Source: Puccinia triticina (taxonomy: Eukaryota > Basidiomycota > Pucciniomycetes > Pucciniales > Pucciniaceae). Taken from it: 64,000 bases of DNA. The first letter of the stretch is position 1. The number at the start of each line of letters is the position of its first letter. The notes under the pieces were generated by a model. That model was not told the DNA's origin. It saw only the letters and a list, made by a program, of their open reading frames with translations, and did no database searches. Of this stretch, positions 34,255 through 45,470 are shown piece by piece. The stretch covers positions 7,121,501-7,185,500 of the forward strand of contig NC_070560.1 in NCBI RefSeq assembly GCF_026914185.1, given 5' to 3'. The translations under genes were made by a program, and so were the position numbers.

Positions 34255-34665
34255 TTTTGACCGGGAGGAGTCCCTCCCGGTCGGCCACAATATAAACCAG
34301 CCGACCGGGAGGAGTCCCTCCCGGTCGACAGCCATATCGAGCAGTTGACCGGGAGGAAGCCCTCCCGTTCATCAACACAATACAACCTGTTGACAGGAAG
34401 GAGTCCCTCCCGGTCGACTGCTTGATACCTCCCGGTCAACAGGTTTTATTGTGTTGATGACCGGGAGGGCTTCCTCCCGTTCGACACGGTTGTGTTTGTT
34501 GTGTTGTCGACCGGGAGGGCTTCCTGCCACTCAACACGTGTGTTGATGATCAGGAGGGCTTCCTCCTAGTCAACAGGTTGTATTGTGTTGATGATGTGGA
34601 GGACTTCCTCTTGGTCAACACAGTTGTGTTTGTTGTGTTGTTGACCGGGAGGGATTTACGCGCGT
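34255..34665. repeat. Palindromic CCGGGAGG array, right
   Basis: Same units as 31830-32250 in opposite overall orientation (for example ACCGGGAGGAGTCCCTCCC, then spacers CAATATAAACCAGCC and CCATATCGAGCAG), so the element's two sides mirror each other. Confidence 0.85.
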
Positions 34666-35010
34666 GAAGTTATGCCCTTGTCGTCCAGAGGGGATTCCTC
34701 CTAGTCAACACAGGCACGTATTCTTGCCAACATGGGGGGCATTCTTCCCAGGGGCTTGTTGACAAGCCAGTATGGATTTGTATGGATGACCAGTCAGCAC
34801 CAGTACTGTGCAGGTGTTGAGGTGTATGGCTCAGGACACACTTAGCACATGCAAATACTGTGCTAAGTCCAAAGCTGAGCTACAGATCTTCTTTTGACGC
34901 TGAGCTAACCTGTGATTAAACTCGGAATGACCATGGATGTACTTGAACTTTCAACCTGGAATGCGCATGTCAACTGACAGCACTTTCTCGAGTTTTTTTT
35001 CATAGTGTCC

Positions 35011-36099
35011 GCCCGCCTCCCATGCACGCCATCCGCTAACTCCGTTCACACACGCACACTCGTCATCTGCCAAGCGCTATACACACACGCACATTGTGAG
35101 AATAAAGGCTGGTATGTCGGTAGAAATGTCCGCTAACCGCCCTCTTCAAGAATTTATGTGTCTGGGCTGTGTGATTATTGGTGACTCGGCTCCGCACTGC
35201 TACTTTCCGCTAGCCTTCAGCGCTCCTCTCTGCGCCTGACCTATAGCGTAATAATCCACAATTGAATAAAGCTCCACACTCTGCAAGCACAGAATCCGCA
35301 AGTAATGCTTTAAGTAAAGATAAGGTCACGTTAAACTCTCCTATTAATGTAGTACGTCCGTAAGTGTAAGTACAATAATGAGTAATCTGTAAGATGATAG
35401 GATAAGATAGGGATCCAAAGAGAAGAGAAACCATGAGCCTCCACCCTCCATGTGCATTGCCGTTCCCACCCAATTCCGCAGATCTGACACTTTCCCGCAC
35501 TAGTTCTTCAGCTCCACCTGCTTTCCCACATGTCATTGTCCCAGACTCCGCTCCTCTCTGATTTTCCAACTGTCTACATGCCTTTGTAAGTGGTAAATTA
35601 AAGTTTTCCTCAATCTACATGTAAAACACATAAGCACACCTGTTTATATATGTAGACTGAGCATTTGCTCAGCCACCCCACTGCATTTCCGTCCATGCTG
35701 TGGTGAGTGGACATTCTATGCTGCTTGCCTATATAGACCACCACAATGTGTGTTGTGGTGCAAAATACCACACTCACGTGGCAAGATGGTGATATATGTT
35801 TCACACAAATATACACGCGCTGTGGTGCGAAATAACGCACTCATGGTGGCAAGATTCAGTCATGGCAGTTCCACAAGTTTCAAAGTTCTGCACCGCTCTG
35901 CCTCTGCCTTGGGATTCATGATTTGCACATTGGACCTAAAGATGTTTCATGGTTTGCAAGATCAAGATGGAGGACTCCCAGATAGTCAAGGTTGCAATGT
36001 TTTGCTCTGCTCCACAGGTTTCTTTTCCTTTTGTCATGGTGTTTTGTTTTGCTTTGTCCGTTTGTTTCTCATGTATTTAGTGCCAACGCTGAAACCGCT
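35011..36099. other. No gene seen
   Basis: No supported coding exon. 35745-35850 contains a diverged duplication (TGTGGTGCAAAATACCACACTC and a TGTGGTGCGAAATAACGC relative). Confidence 0.35.
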
Positions 36100-36370
36100 G
36101 CGCTAAATGTATTTGCAACGGCCAGTAGCGCATCTTGAAAATGCGCCATTACATTGCAGCGGTAGCACATTGGCCGGCCGCTACGCTACTGTGTATTTGT
36201 AGCGGTCGGCCAAGATGGCACCATGCGCTGAGAAATGAAGATCGGCGAACCCAATACACTGCAGCGGTAGCGCATCAGCACAGCAATGCGCTGCAATTGC
36301 CATAAATACATGTATTTTTTGCCAATTATGATGCACTGTATACTGGTTTCACCATTGGTAGTGCGCGCGG
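36100..36370. repeat. GCGCTA/GGCCGGCC repeat, related to window end
   Basis: AATGTATTTGCAACGGCC, GCAGCGGTAGCACATTGGCC and TGTATTTGTAGCGGTCGGCC recur. The segment 36193-36350 matches 63709-63885 (TATTTGTAGCGG, CCATGCGCTGAGAAAT, CATTGCAGC, GGTAGCGCATC, AATACATG.ATTTTTTGCC). Confidence 0.65.
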
Positions 36371-36824
36371 GTGTTTGATGACACATCCTGCAAGATGTCA
36401 CAACTACAGAGTCTGAGTTCTGCACAAACTCAGATGATGAAGCAGCATGGACCTTGTCTGAACCATATCTTTTGTTTGAGATCTCCCATCATTCTTGATC
36501 CTGATCCCAGGTGATAAATTTGGCCAAGATGAATGCCTAGGTTACAAAGTAGTAAAGTTTGGGTTGCTGAAGTAGTCATTGACAAAATTTAGACAGAGCT
36601 TCTACTTCTTCAAGGAAAACTGATATGTAAAGAAAAACAATGCATCAATTGTATAGATACTGAGCAGGCTTGCATTGTAAACAGACATCAACATTTGTAA
36701 GATATAAATATAAATATAATTATAAGGGGATTTACAACAAGCTTAAATAGTGGGCGTAATTTCATAGAGATGATCAAAAAAATTCGAACACAAATTGTGT
36801 GGGCCAAAGTACTTAGGTCAGAAT
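36371..36824. other. 3' flank of the membrane-protein gene
   Basis: AT-rich, no gene; probably includes the 3' untranslated region of the gene ending at 36825. Confidence 0.35.
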
Positions 36825-39800
36825 TTAGCTGGAAATTTTCTGAGGGTTTGACTTTGAAGATGGTTGCATCTTGATGTTGTGGAAACCGGTACGAAAGCGC
36901 TGGTAAAGAGTAGCGAAATCTGTAGAAACTTGTTGGTCCAAAACCAAGTCAGTTTTCGAGGGATCCGAATCAACCATCTTGGTCTTCAAGAGCAAAGGCA
37001 TTTCAACTGGGGTTCGACTCCAAATCCTATTTAATAATCTGACATCGTTCGTGAAACTGGCCAACGCACTCAACTTCAAAGCGTAGTTTATGCCTTCAAC
37101 TTCGTTTGTATTTCGAGTGAAGGAGTCTTGCGCCATTGAATCGTTCAATAAGAGATAGCTGATTTGTAATGTAAAGAGTTCTTGCAGCTTTTGCTTGGGT
37201 AAATTTTCTCGTAAAGATTGTCGAAGCCATTCACTTTGCGGTTTGTCGCTCATCGTTCTCCATTCACTTTGCAATAAGCGGATCCCATCGAGGAGTAGTG
37301 TGGGGTCAAATGTGTATGGATTGAATGGCATATAATCCAGCGCGGTGTCTTTCATCCAATTTGGTAAAGCATTCTCATGTCTGGGTATCGGAAAAGCGTA
37401 CCCGAAGCCGTCGTAATCCGTTTGAAGGCGAAGTGATTGCAATTGTGTATTGAGCTTGACTTGGAACGCGTCAGGTGACTGTGAAAATGGTGACTGTAAG
37501 AACATCATATTTGCCAAACTTGCTGCCATATCCGCGCACTTTTCGTCATCCGTGAGATATGCGGTCAAGGCTAAAATGAAGATAGTGTTGGGAATTGCGG
37601 GTATGTCCAAACTTATAGCCACCTCTTTTTCACCTTTAGCAAGGATAGATGAAGCATGAGCGGCAAAGCTTTCGGAAAGTTGGACAAGTTTGTGGACCAA
37701 GGGTGTAACGCTCGGGTCTTTATTGATGTGCTGTAGTTTCATTTTCTCCAGCTCCTCGCCATTCAAGCTCCACAAGCGCCAAGTTGCAAACCCGCAATTC
37801 TTGTTCAAATGGCTTTGGTCGCAGGTCGAAGAACTTCTAGCAATCGATTCATCGATGCCCTCCAAGAACGAAATAATTCCCTTCATCCTGCTCACGGAAC
37901 GACGACTTCTAGCTTTTTCGGAGTGCTCCTCTTGACTTTGATCGCCAGAGAATAGCCTCAAAACCCATCCAGCGCGAAGAAAATCGGGTCTACCTTGATT
38001 GGCATGGTTCCTTGCTCTAGGATTACTAGTGGCAGATGACCTTTGGAAGGTTCGCTTGATTGTGCCATATGATCTGGAGGTTAAGATATTTTTTTCCATA
38101 ACTTCCCAGTCGCCAGTTTTTTTGTCGAGGTTGCGGCCTCGATCAATGGCACCTAACCTCCACAAAAGTTCCAACTTGGACCTGCGTCCATAACGCATAT
38201 CAGGAGAATATGTTTCCTTGGAGGTGAAACGGAAGCCAACCTGTGGTTCATCCCTGGTCTGTGGTCTGAAGCCCCTTTCCTGGTCGAATGTGCTTGGTGT
38301 GATTGGCTTGTTCTGATCTGCTGCTTGTTTGTTATCAAGCAATCGTGACATAGGAATAACAACATGAGAGGGAGGATCGGGTTGTAAGTCTGAGTCGCGC
38401 AGAGAGGTGGCGAGTGAATATAAAGAGGCTCGGGTAAAGAAACAGTTTCCATCCAACGGAAGAATCCATCGTGCTTCAGGAATTGATCTTCCATGTTCAA
38501 GTGCGAAATTTCTCCCGCCATTCTACATTTTGCATGTTCAGTTCAAAAAGATCTTTGAAGTCAACTTGTGAAAGGAGTAAATCAGATGCGCATAATACTT
38601 CACTCACATTGTTCATTGCATAGAGGTTTTTGGAATGATAAGTAAAGTCCAGAGCTCTCCATTTATCCGAATTCGTTCCTCTGCTTGAGCTGGTTGATTT
38701 TTCCGGTGAGATTTGTTTTACGATGGCTGGAATGGCAGCTGATTGCGCGGCTTCTTTATCGACGCCCCACGTCGAATGGAGTCCACTATCCCAGCCAATG
38801 TCGGGCAACAGATTAAATGGTTGGGATCGGTACGCGTCCGCAATGAATGGGTTAACCAAAATCTGCCCCTCCTCGACGCCGTGCAACTTGAGCATGTTTT
38901 CGACCAGGGAAAGTTGCGTCTGATTGGCGATCCGATTGAGTACAAAGAACTTTTTGACCCGCAGTTTGTAGACCCCTAAGGCGCCATCGGATTCTAGGTT
39001 GGAACCAGCGCTGATGTAACGAGATATTTCCTCAAAATCACCTTCATGCTCAAGTAAAAACTGAAGATTTGTCAACGTTTGCTTCGGAGAATGTCTTGGT
39101 GGAAGATCGTTGCCAATGATGCGATAGATAATCAGCGCGTCGCGCTCAGGTGTTTCGATGATAGGAGTTGACAAAAGAGTGGACTCAGTCGCCACATCGG
39201 ATTCGGGTGATAGATGATCTATGTTGATCACAACAATACCGAAAAGGAACAGGGTGCTAATCATGAAAGAAACCGCAAAAAAGACAAGTTGTCGAATGCG
39301 GCGGCGCTCTTGGCGGGTAAGTTCAAGTTGGATTTTACGGTCCCATTGGCCAGCATTTCTTGCATGCCTTTCGGAGACTATCCCATGGCGAAATTCGTCC
39401 TTGGCCTGTCGCTGGGACTTGCTTAGAAAATGAGAGCCCTTATACGCGCCAGTACCGTCTACATTCGTCTGAGACCAGCTTGAGTCAAATGAATCGAAGC
39501 TGTCATCCAAACGTATGGAATTGGACTCGTCGTCTGATTCACTCGACTCCGGAGCCGAATTTGATATGGAAGAATACGAGCTTTCAGAAAGGCTGGAGTC
39601 CAAACTTTCCACTGTTTCGTAACCCGTCAACGAAGCTCCGAAGAATGCAAGGTTCCTTGGTAGGTCTGCCCGGTGGACTACCTTGACGTTGTCACGGTAT
39701 GAGCTTCCATCTCTTTCACTTTCGTTCTTTCGGATGTTCCCCCTGGCGGAAAAAGAGGTGGGACTCATGATGCGAATTGAAAGGTCGACATGGTCTTGGC

Positions 39801-40011
39801 TTTGAAACAAGGAATACTGTTGAGCTGAGCCTGATAAGCAATTGCCCTGGGACTCTTGCGCGCGTCCTTGCCTCAACCTGAGATCTGAAACAAGAAGGAG
39901 GGTGACTTAGTAAAGGTAATATTCGACGACACATGAAGGGTTTATGACACCTCAACACTTACCTGATCGGTCTGGATATTTTACAGCTGTGGTTGGTGAA
40001 GGAGGTATCAT
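36825..40011 (-). CDS. Type II membrane protein, glycan-enzyme-like, ~1007 aa
   Basis: Exons by my splicing: 39963-40011, 38608-39884, 36825-38522, in frame throughout. The 49-nt first exon joins in frame to DLRLRQGRAQ; alternatively translation starts at MSPTSFSARG (residue 56). A Ser/Asp-rich cytoplasmic tail is followed by a basic stretch (RQERRRIRQ) and one membrane segment (about residues 216-238, LVFFAVSFMISTLFLFGIVV), giving type II topology and a lumenal or extracellular body. The body begins ALIIYRIIGNDLPPRHSPKQ and KKFFVLNRIANQ, continues over the second intron with RNFALEHGRSIPEARWILP and DGNCFFTRASLYSL, and ends in an alpha-helical region (ILALTAYLTDDEKCADMAAS..). The order suggests a glycosyltransferase-like part followed by an alginate-lyase-like helical part; this is inference from pattern, and no catalytic residue is assigned. 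Confidence 0.8.
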
Positions 40012-41138
40012 GTTGAAGGTATGAGTCACGAGCCCAAAAGCCTTAATTTCGCAGTTGAACTTAGTGCTGAGGAAAACGGAGAAGAAAAGGGCCAAGGCAG
40101 AAGACGAGGATACCTTCAGGGGGAGCACCTCAGGTGCACGGACCCAGCCTAACACCTGACAGCAGCCTCACCCAGAACTCCCCGGTCTAGCCCAGTTCCA
40201 CGCGCTCGCGTGCTTGGACCTTAGTGACCTCCCCTAGCGGTCTGGTCACCGGCCAGGGTTGTTTGTCCTTGTGTTTCTGTTCGAGGTGCCCTTATCTAAG
40301 GCGTCCTCTCTCTTGTAGGGGGTTTTCCCCCAGTCCCTTTTCATATTCAGGCCATTCGCCAGTTTCCTCTCATCTTTTGCGCGTGTCTATTCCGCTGAGC
40401 CTCTGCATCCTGAAGAGCCCCGCTTCAGATCTAGAAATATCCGCCCATATCCGCAGGTTTCGGAAACTCAGGCTTGAGATATCTGGAGTGATCCCTGGTC
40501 CCTCACCAGATAACCCGGATTATCTACCGGACATCCCACCCGGGATACTGCCTAAAGGATTGAAGTGAATTAAAAAGCCTTGAATCCGCCTGCCGCTGGG
40601 TAATAGTAGGAAATGTGGGTATTGAGCTTCTATCCTTTCTTCGAGAAGTAATGAAACCGGCAGAATTTGGCGATGTCTGTGCCAATGGGCGCGGTGAGGG
40701 GAAATGGTCTACGATGTTTGAGGGCTTGCCTAAGAGCAATCCACAAATGATACCAGACAGACACATGTCTGTGCGCAAAGGTCAGGCCATTGACTCATAC
40801 TAGCCAGCTGATCTATACTATAACAAAAAACCGCATGGACAACGGCAACCTGTGTCTTAATTGGGTATATGTTTTCTACGCCATGGCTTGATGTTTTTCC
40901 TGGCCTGCGATGGGGTTGAGCCACCTTCATTTGCGTCTCCTACTTCTTCTTTATATTTTATCTTAGACTTGAAGCTACGCAACCAAGTCTGGATCATTAT
41001 CTGGATAGTGCAGGTTAGTCTTATGATACGACAGGGCTCGGTATTTTCCCTAGCCAGTGATGCCAATGTGGCTGTGAGCCAGTTGCTTTAATTGGCTCTC
41101 TTTTTTACTGTGATATTGGCCGTGGACTGCTTGTCCGG
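40012..41138. other. Intergenic, no gene seen
   Basis: Upstream of the membrane-protein gene; holds its promoter by position. A 40155-39963 open stretch upstream of the start codon is likely 5' leader. I see no other supported exon. Confidence 0.4.
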
Positions 41139-41313
41139 CCGGCATTTAGAGAACAGGAGGACTTCCCGCCGATCTGGAAACCCAGATTTTCCCAGATTTC
41201 GCAGGGAAATCTAGGCAGATCTAGGATTTGGGAGGATCGAGCCCAGATTTCCCCGCAAAATCTGGGAAAATCTGGGTTTCCAGATTGGCGTGAAGTCCTC
41301 CACTAAATGCCCC
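41139..41313. mobile_element. Foldback MITE, about 175 bp
   Basis: Left GGCATTTAG, GGAGGACTTCCCGCC, ATCTGGAAACCCAGATTTTC face right-hand inverse copies (GGAGGACTTCACGCCAATCT and GGAAACCCAGATTTTCCC on the minus strand). The centre repeats AGATCT. TSD not clear. Confidence 0.65.
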
Positions 41314-42284
41314 CGTAGATCCTAAATCAGCACACTCATCAAAATTACAACCAGCACGCATGACAGTAATGATCTCAGGCGAGGGAAATGTATTTCTTTT
41401 CACAACAATTAATTGGCGTAACTTAAAATCTGGGAGGGTTGTAGACGCGACGGGAAGTCATCCATTTTCTCTTAGGCCCCGTTTGGGTGTTGCGTTTAAT
41501 GCGCGAGCCCAAGTTTGGCCCCCATCTCCACCATATTTTGAGAACCCCCGGGGTCACGCTTTATAAATTTGATGAGAGCATTTGTATTTGTTTGCTAGGT
41601 TTTCAGGCTAAGTGGAGGACAACCCATTGACTTGGAAATTCAGATCTGAGCTGACAAGTTCTGATTTCACAGGGTCCAGGGAAACTTAGGTCCCAAAGCT
41701 CCCCAAAGTGATCCATGAAAAAAGACAAAGATCTAAGATTTTATTTCTTGTTAGATAATCTAGACTTATGATTTATCTACAAATGGTTTTGTCTAGAGAA
41801 TTAAGGGTAAGAAATGTTTTTACCTAAGAGCAGGAGATTGACCGCTCTCTGCTGATTAAACTTGAAAGGAAAAAAGAACAGAGATGAAGCTCTGCGAAAC
41901 CGTCCGGTCTGTTCCCCAACACAAGATTTCTTGTCATCAGTTTTTTGCCCTGTCCCACAGTGCAGTCCATCTTTGGTTCTTACACGTAAAGAACCGCTGT
42001 TGAACGCTATCCCGCTTTTTTAAGCTTCGGAGAAACGACGTAGTAAACTCGCAACGTTATCTGCAGTTTTTGAGCAGCTGTGCTTGCTCATCAGTCTTTT
42101 TGTTTCCCTTTACTTTAGCTTTGTAGCACAGTAACTCACCGATTGTTTCTCCTTCTCTTCGAGAGGAATCGGTGGTTTTGATTTCTTTTGCGTCGACTTT
42201 GTCTAGCAGAAAATGGGCAGTGCGTTAGCTCCAGCCTTGTCTTTTATCTTCCAGTGTTGATCCCACCGCTTACCTTTGGCGCTT
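41314..42284. other. No supported gene
   Basis: On the minus strand 42120-42200 could be one exon (frame ..KKSKPPIPLEEKEKQS before a GTGAGT), but I cannot join it to others. 41466-41480 has GGCCCCGTTTGGG, a possible MITE end. Confidence 0.3.
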
Positions 42285-43000
42285 GTGGCAACGGTGCAAC
42301 CAATCCAATACGAGACACGTATTGGCCAATCCAGGTATCTTATTGGTTTTCCAATCCAATGTATTGAAAAAATTGGATTGTATTGACTTCTCAATACGAT
42401 CCTGAAGTATTGTATCAAAAAACTGATCCAAAGGATCGGTTGTATTGGTATCACATTGCGATACCAATACGATAAAAATACAGGCTTTTAGGGATCGTTT
42501 TTTTATGTAGGGGAGGTTGATTTTATTTTTAATGTACATAGAGTTGTTTATCGGCCGGTTACAATCATGAGGAGTGATTTTTTAAAAAAAAAAAACTATA
42601 CACAGAGGTTTGAGAATTAATGTTTCTCAAGGGCCTTCTGTGTGGTGGCCTGGGTGATGATGTCCTGCGCAGCCTTGAAGGTTTTGTCTGGTTCCACGCC
42701 TTGGACCATCCATTGGTGTGAGCTAACGCATTGTTCAATTGTTCTTGCGGCTAGACTCCCTCGGTCACCGCTACAAGTATCGGTGGCGGCTGAGAAACAC
42801 CTCTCCACGCTTGCAGAGGTCGCCGAGCAGGCCAGATAGTCACAGGCGAGGAGGGCCAACGTTGGGAATTCTTGTCCATGGTATAAGACACCCGCACAGG
42901 TGAATGAAAATCTGACAATAAGAAATGCGTCACTGATCAGCTCAGGCACGCTCGGTACCGGGTCCACTCTCGGTGAGGAAAGAGAGTGGCCGGTACCGGG
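42285..43000 (-). pseudogene. hAT transposase fragment (C-terminal dimerisation domain)
   Basis: On the minus strand, 42617-42967 encodes FPTLALLACDYLACSATSAS, then VERCFSAATDTCSGDRGSLA and RTIEQCVSSHQWM. This is the hAT dimerisation block (an ALxYLxxxATSxxVER pattern). The N-terminal transposase is missing. The AATACGA/ATTGGATTG inverted motifs at 42290-42475 downstream may be the element's end. This family differs from the one at 59977-63588. Confidence 0.7.
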
Positions 43001-43014
43001 CGTGCTGAGTTAGA

Positions 43015-43560
43015 CTAGGTACACCACGGCTGCAAGAAAAGTTTCTTGTGACCGATGTGAAAAGTTTTAGGTTTTCAAGTGGTGTGCAAAAAGTTTTGTG
43101 GTTTGAGTTTGGTTCTGGGAAACGTTTTTAGGTGTGAAAAGTTTTGAAAAAGGTTTTCACAGTTCCAATGCGGTTATGGAAAAGTTTTGCAGTTTTCAAA
43201 CGGTTATTGGAAAAGTTTCCGGTTTGGAGATGGTTTTGGGAAAGTTTCTGCTCTCCCCCAACCATTTTGAAATGTTGAAGGAAACTTATTAGTTTCCAGA
43301 AACTTCTGGCCCGAACTTTTCACCCAAACCTTTCAATCTGGTTCAAGATAAAGTTTATTGGAAAGTTATCCAGCCTGACAAAACGTTTCCGGATGGAAAA
43401 AGTTATTCGGCCGCTCCAAAAAGTTGGCCAAAACTTTCCTTGAAAATAAAAAGTTTTCAAAACCACTTAAAGTGGTTATCTGGGAAGTTTCACCTTTCTT
43501 GGAAGGTTTCCAAGAAAGTTTCCAGATATCTTTGCATATCCAGCTTTCCCACAAGGCCAA
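43015..43560. repeat. AAAAGTTT-rich repeat block
   Basis: GAAAAGTTTT and GGAAAGTTTC motifs occur dozens of times at irregular spacing of 20-35 bp. It resembles subterminal repeats of a transposon. Directly upstream of the broken gene at 43655. Confidence 0.6.
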
Positions 43561-43654
43561 CCCAACCGGACTCTTGGGATCCAAGTGCCCACATTCTTCA
43601 ACTTGAACCTTCAGCCCACTCTTGAGTTCTGCCCGCCCTCCCAACAAAACAACC

Positions 43655-44720
43655 ATGGCCGATCCCCCATCCAAATCCGACTACAATACCCATGAACCCC
43701 AACCCAACACCATCAACAGCGATGTTTCCTCCTTGTTTGACGTGACAACCGGGCCCCCTGCTACCGACATTCACAAGGTTCATCACAAGGTTTCAGAGAC
43801 CCCCACCGATGCTGCTATCTACATCAGCTACAAGTTTTATGCCAACATTCAATACAATGCTGACGACGCTGCGGGGTACAAAAGCATCCAGACCAACCGC
43901 CATCTTCAGCCCTTGACCATCAGTGCCGCAGACATGAACTCCTTTGACTTGGCCACCTTCAAGGCGCGGATCATTGCCTACATTTGCCAGACCAGCAAGA
44001 AATACCCCGTCGATATCATTGCAGTATACTCGGATTCCAGGTCCATCCTCACCTGCGTTCACCAAAGGCCTTGTCCAACATCCAGCCGCGCTCGCAATGA
44101 CACCCCTCACCTGCTTTCCCGCTTTCTGGTTTGAGGCGATGGACACCCACTTGGGGTGGAGAATCTGGCTTTCCCTCAAGATGGATCCCAATGTCCTTGT
44201 GACCCATCCCAATGCTGTGCTCTTGTTATTAGTAAGTCCTCCGCCTAACAATCTAACTATCCCTTGCAAGCTGCTAACAATTCCTTTGAAACTAGTGCCG
44301 CAAGGGTGTCGCCGGCTTTACTATTGAGGCGAGGCCAGAAGCGCACGACTCCGATACTAGGACCCCTACCAATCCTGGGAGCAGTACCAATCCACCCATC
44401 TGTACGCACCCAGAAGCGCCCACTCTCACCAGTTCTTCAAAAAGACGCCGTGCCGAGGTCCCATTGCCACCAAAGGACTTCACCATCTGCCAGTTCCTGG
44501 CCGTGTGCAACATCACCCCCGACTCGAAAGAATAGGACAAGATCCTCCAGGTCATTACCAAGCATCAGGTAATCCACTGGACTGCGTTCAAGGATCTTCC
44601 ACTCAGGAACTTCATCAATCTAGGCTTCAAGTGAGGCCGGCTCGGTTACTTTTGAAGGGTTTGCACAAGGCTCACGCAATCATTGAAGACCTCAAAAACA
44701 ACAACAATTGGTGTGATTGA
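43655..44720 (+). pseudogene. Broken repeat-family gene with SAM-like C-terminus
   Basis: Starts MADPPSKSDYNTHEPQ and continues as NSFDLATFKARIIAYICQ. Further coding-like stretches follow in another frame (PLTCFPAFWFEAMDTHLGW, DPNVLVTHPNAVLLLL) with a plausible intron (GTAAGT at 44232 to AG at 44297). The end reads FTICQFLAVCNITPDSKE, stop (44533-44535), DKILQVITKHQVIHWTAF, a second stop (44632-44634) and, in a shifted frame, ARLLLKGLHKAHAIIEDLKN. The C-terminus has the pattern of a sterile-alpha-motif-like helical domain seen in repeated rust genes. Function unknown; two stops and frame changes mark it as decayed. Confidence 0.55.
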
Positions 44721-45470
44721 CCCATTTGAATTTTTCTATCTACTCCATCCCCAATTGACCTCTTTCTCCCGGAATTACTTGTCTATCCCTCTTGCGCAAA
44801 AGAAGCTGTTGTCTATCTCTCCCTAGCTCTCTCCTGAAAAAATATTTTTCTATGTCTTGTGCCTGAAATAAAAAAGATGCTGTTGTCTATCTCTCCCTAG
44901 CTCTCTCCTGAAAAAATAGTTCTCTATGTCTTGTGCCTGAAATAAATATGATTTGGTCTATCTGTTTCTCCCTGAAAGATGCTGTTGCATTTCTCTCATA
45001 TGTTGAAATATAAGAAATTTGAGTATTGAAATATGCAAAATTTGAAATATATATGACTGACAATTGAAATATAATAAACTTGGCACTAAGCAAGATCACA
45101 CATAATGGGTCTGTTTAAACACCTATAACCCTACTTTAATTGATATCTTGGGCTGAAACACCACCAAAACACAATAAAAGAATGTGATGACCAAAACACA
45201 ATAAAAGAATGTGATGACCTTATTCATTCGCCCTCTTTCTGCCACATATGCAGGCCTTCCTCCAAAGCCAGTTTCATCATCTCCTCAGGTATTTGTTGGA
45301 CATACATATTTGAATGTTTGCGGTGCAAATATGGGGCATGATGTGATACAGCATTCAGTAGGTAGCTATTCATTGGTGTGTGATCTATATAATTGATGTG
45401 TGATCCTCCTTCTTGGCGTCCGGTGAGAGGAACAAATTTGTGTCTCACATGGCATTGGGAAGCAAAGCAG
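44721..45470. other. No gene seen, short duplications
   Basis: GTCTATCTCTCCCTAGCTCTC and following ~60 bp are duplicated (44811-44870 and 44884-44945). AACACAATAAAAGAATGTGA is duplicated at 45165-45213. Confidence 0.45.

Larger units (their letters stand above)
30539..35007. mobile_element. CACTA element, 4.5 kb, TSD TCC
   Basis: The ends are CACTATGAAAAAAACTC (30539) and, on the minus strand from 35007, CACTATGAAAAAAAACTC; the inverted repeat continues through GAGAAAGTGCTGT..GACATGC. TCC flanks both ends (30536-30538 and 35008-35010). A second inverted pair lies inside: GGCTTGTTGACGAGCCCC near 30800 and its inverse near 34760. Two palindromic arrays in mirrored positions (31830-32250, 34255-34665) flank about 2 kb of AT-rich unique sequence. 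I see no transposase, so it is non-autonomous despite its size. Confidence 0.85.

Noticed and set aside
38153..38521. Separate 122-aa protein on the minus strand
   Set aside because: It is an out-of-frame reading of exon 3 of the membrane-protein gene.
42120..42200. Possible minus-strand exon reading STQKKSKPPIPLEEKEKQS before a GTGAGT
   Set aside because: I could not find adjoining exons or a recognisable protein family.
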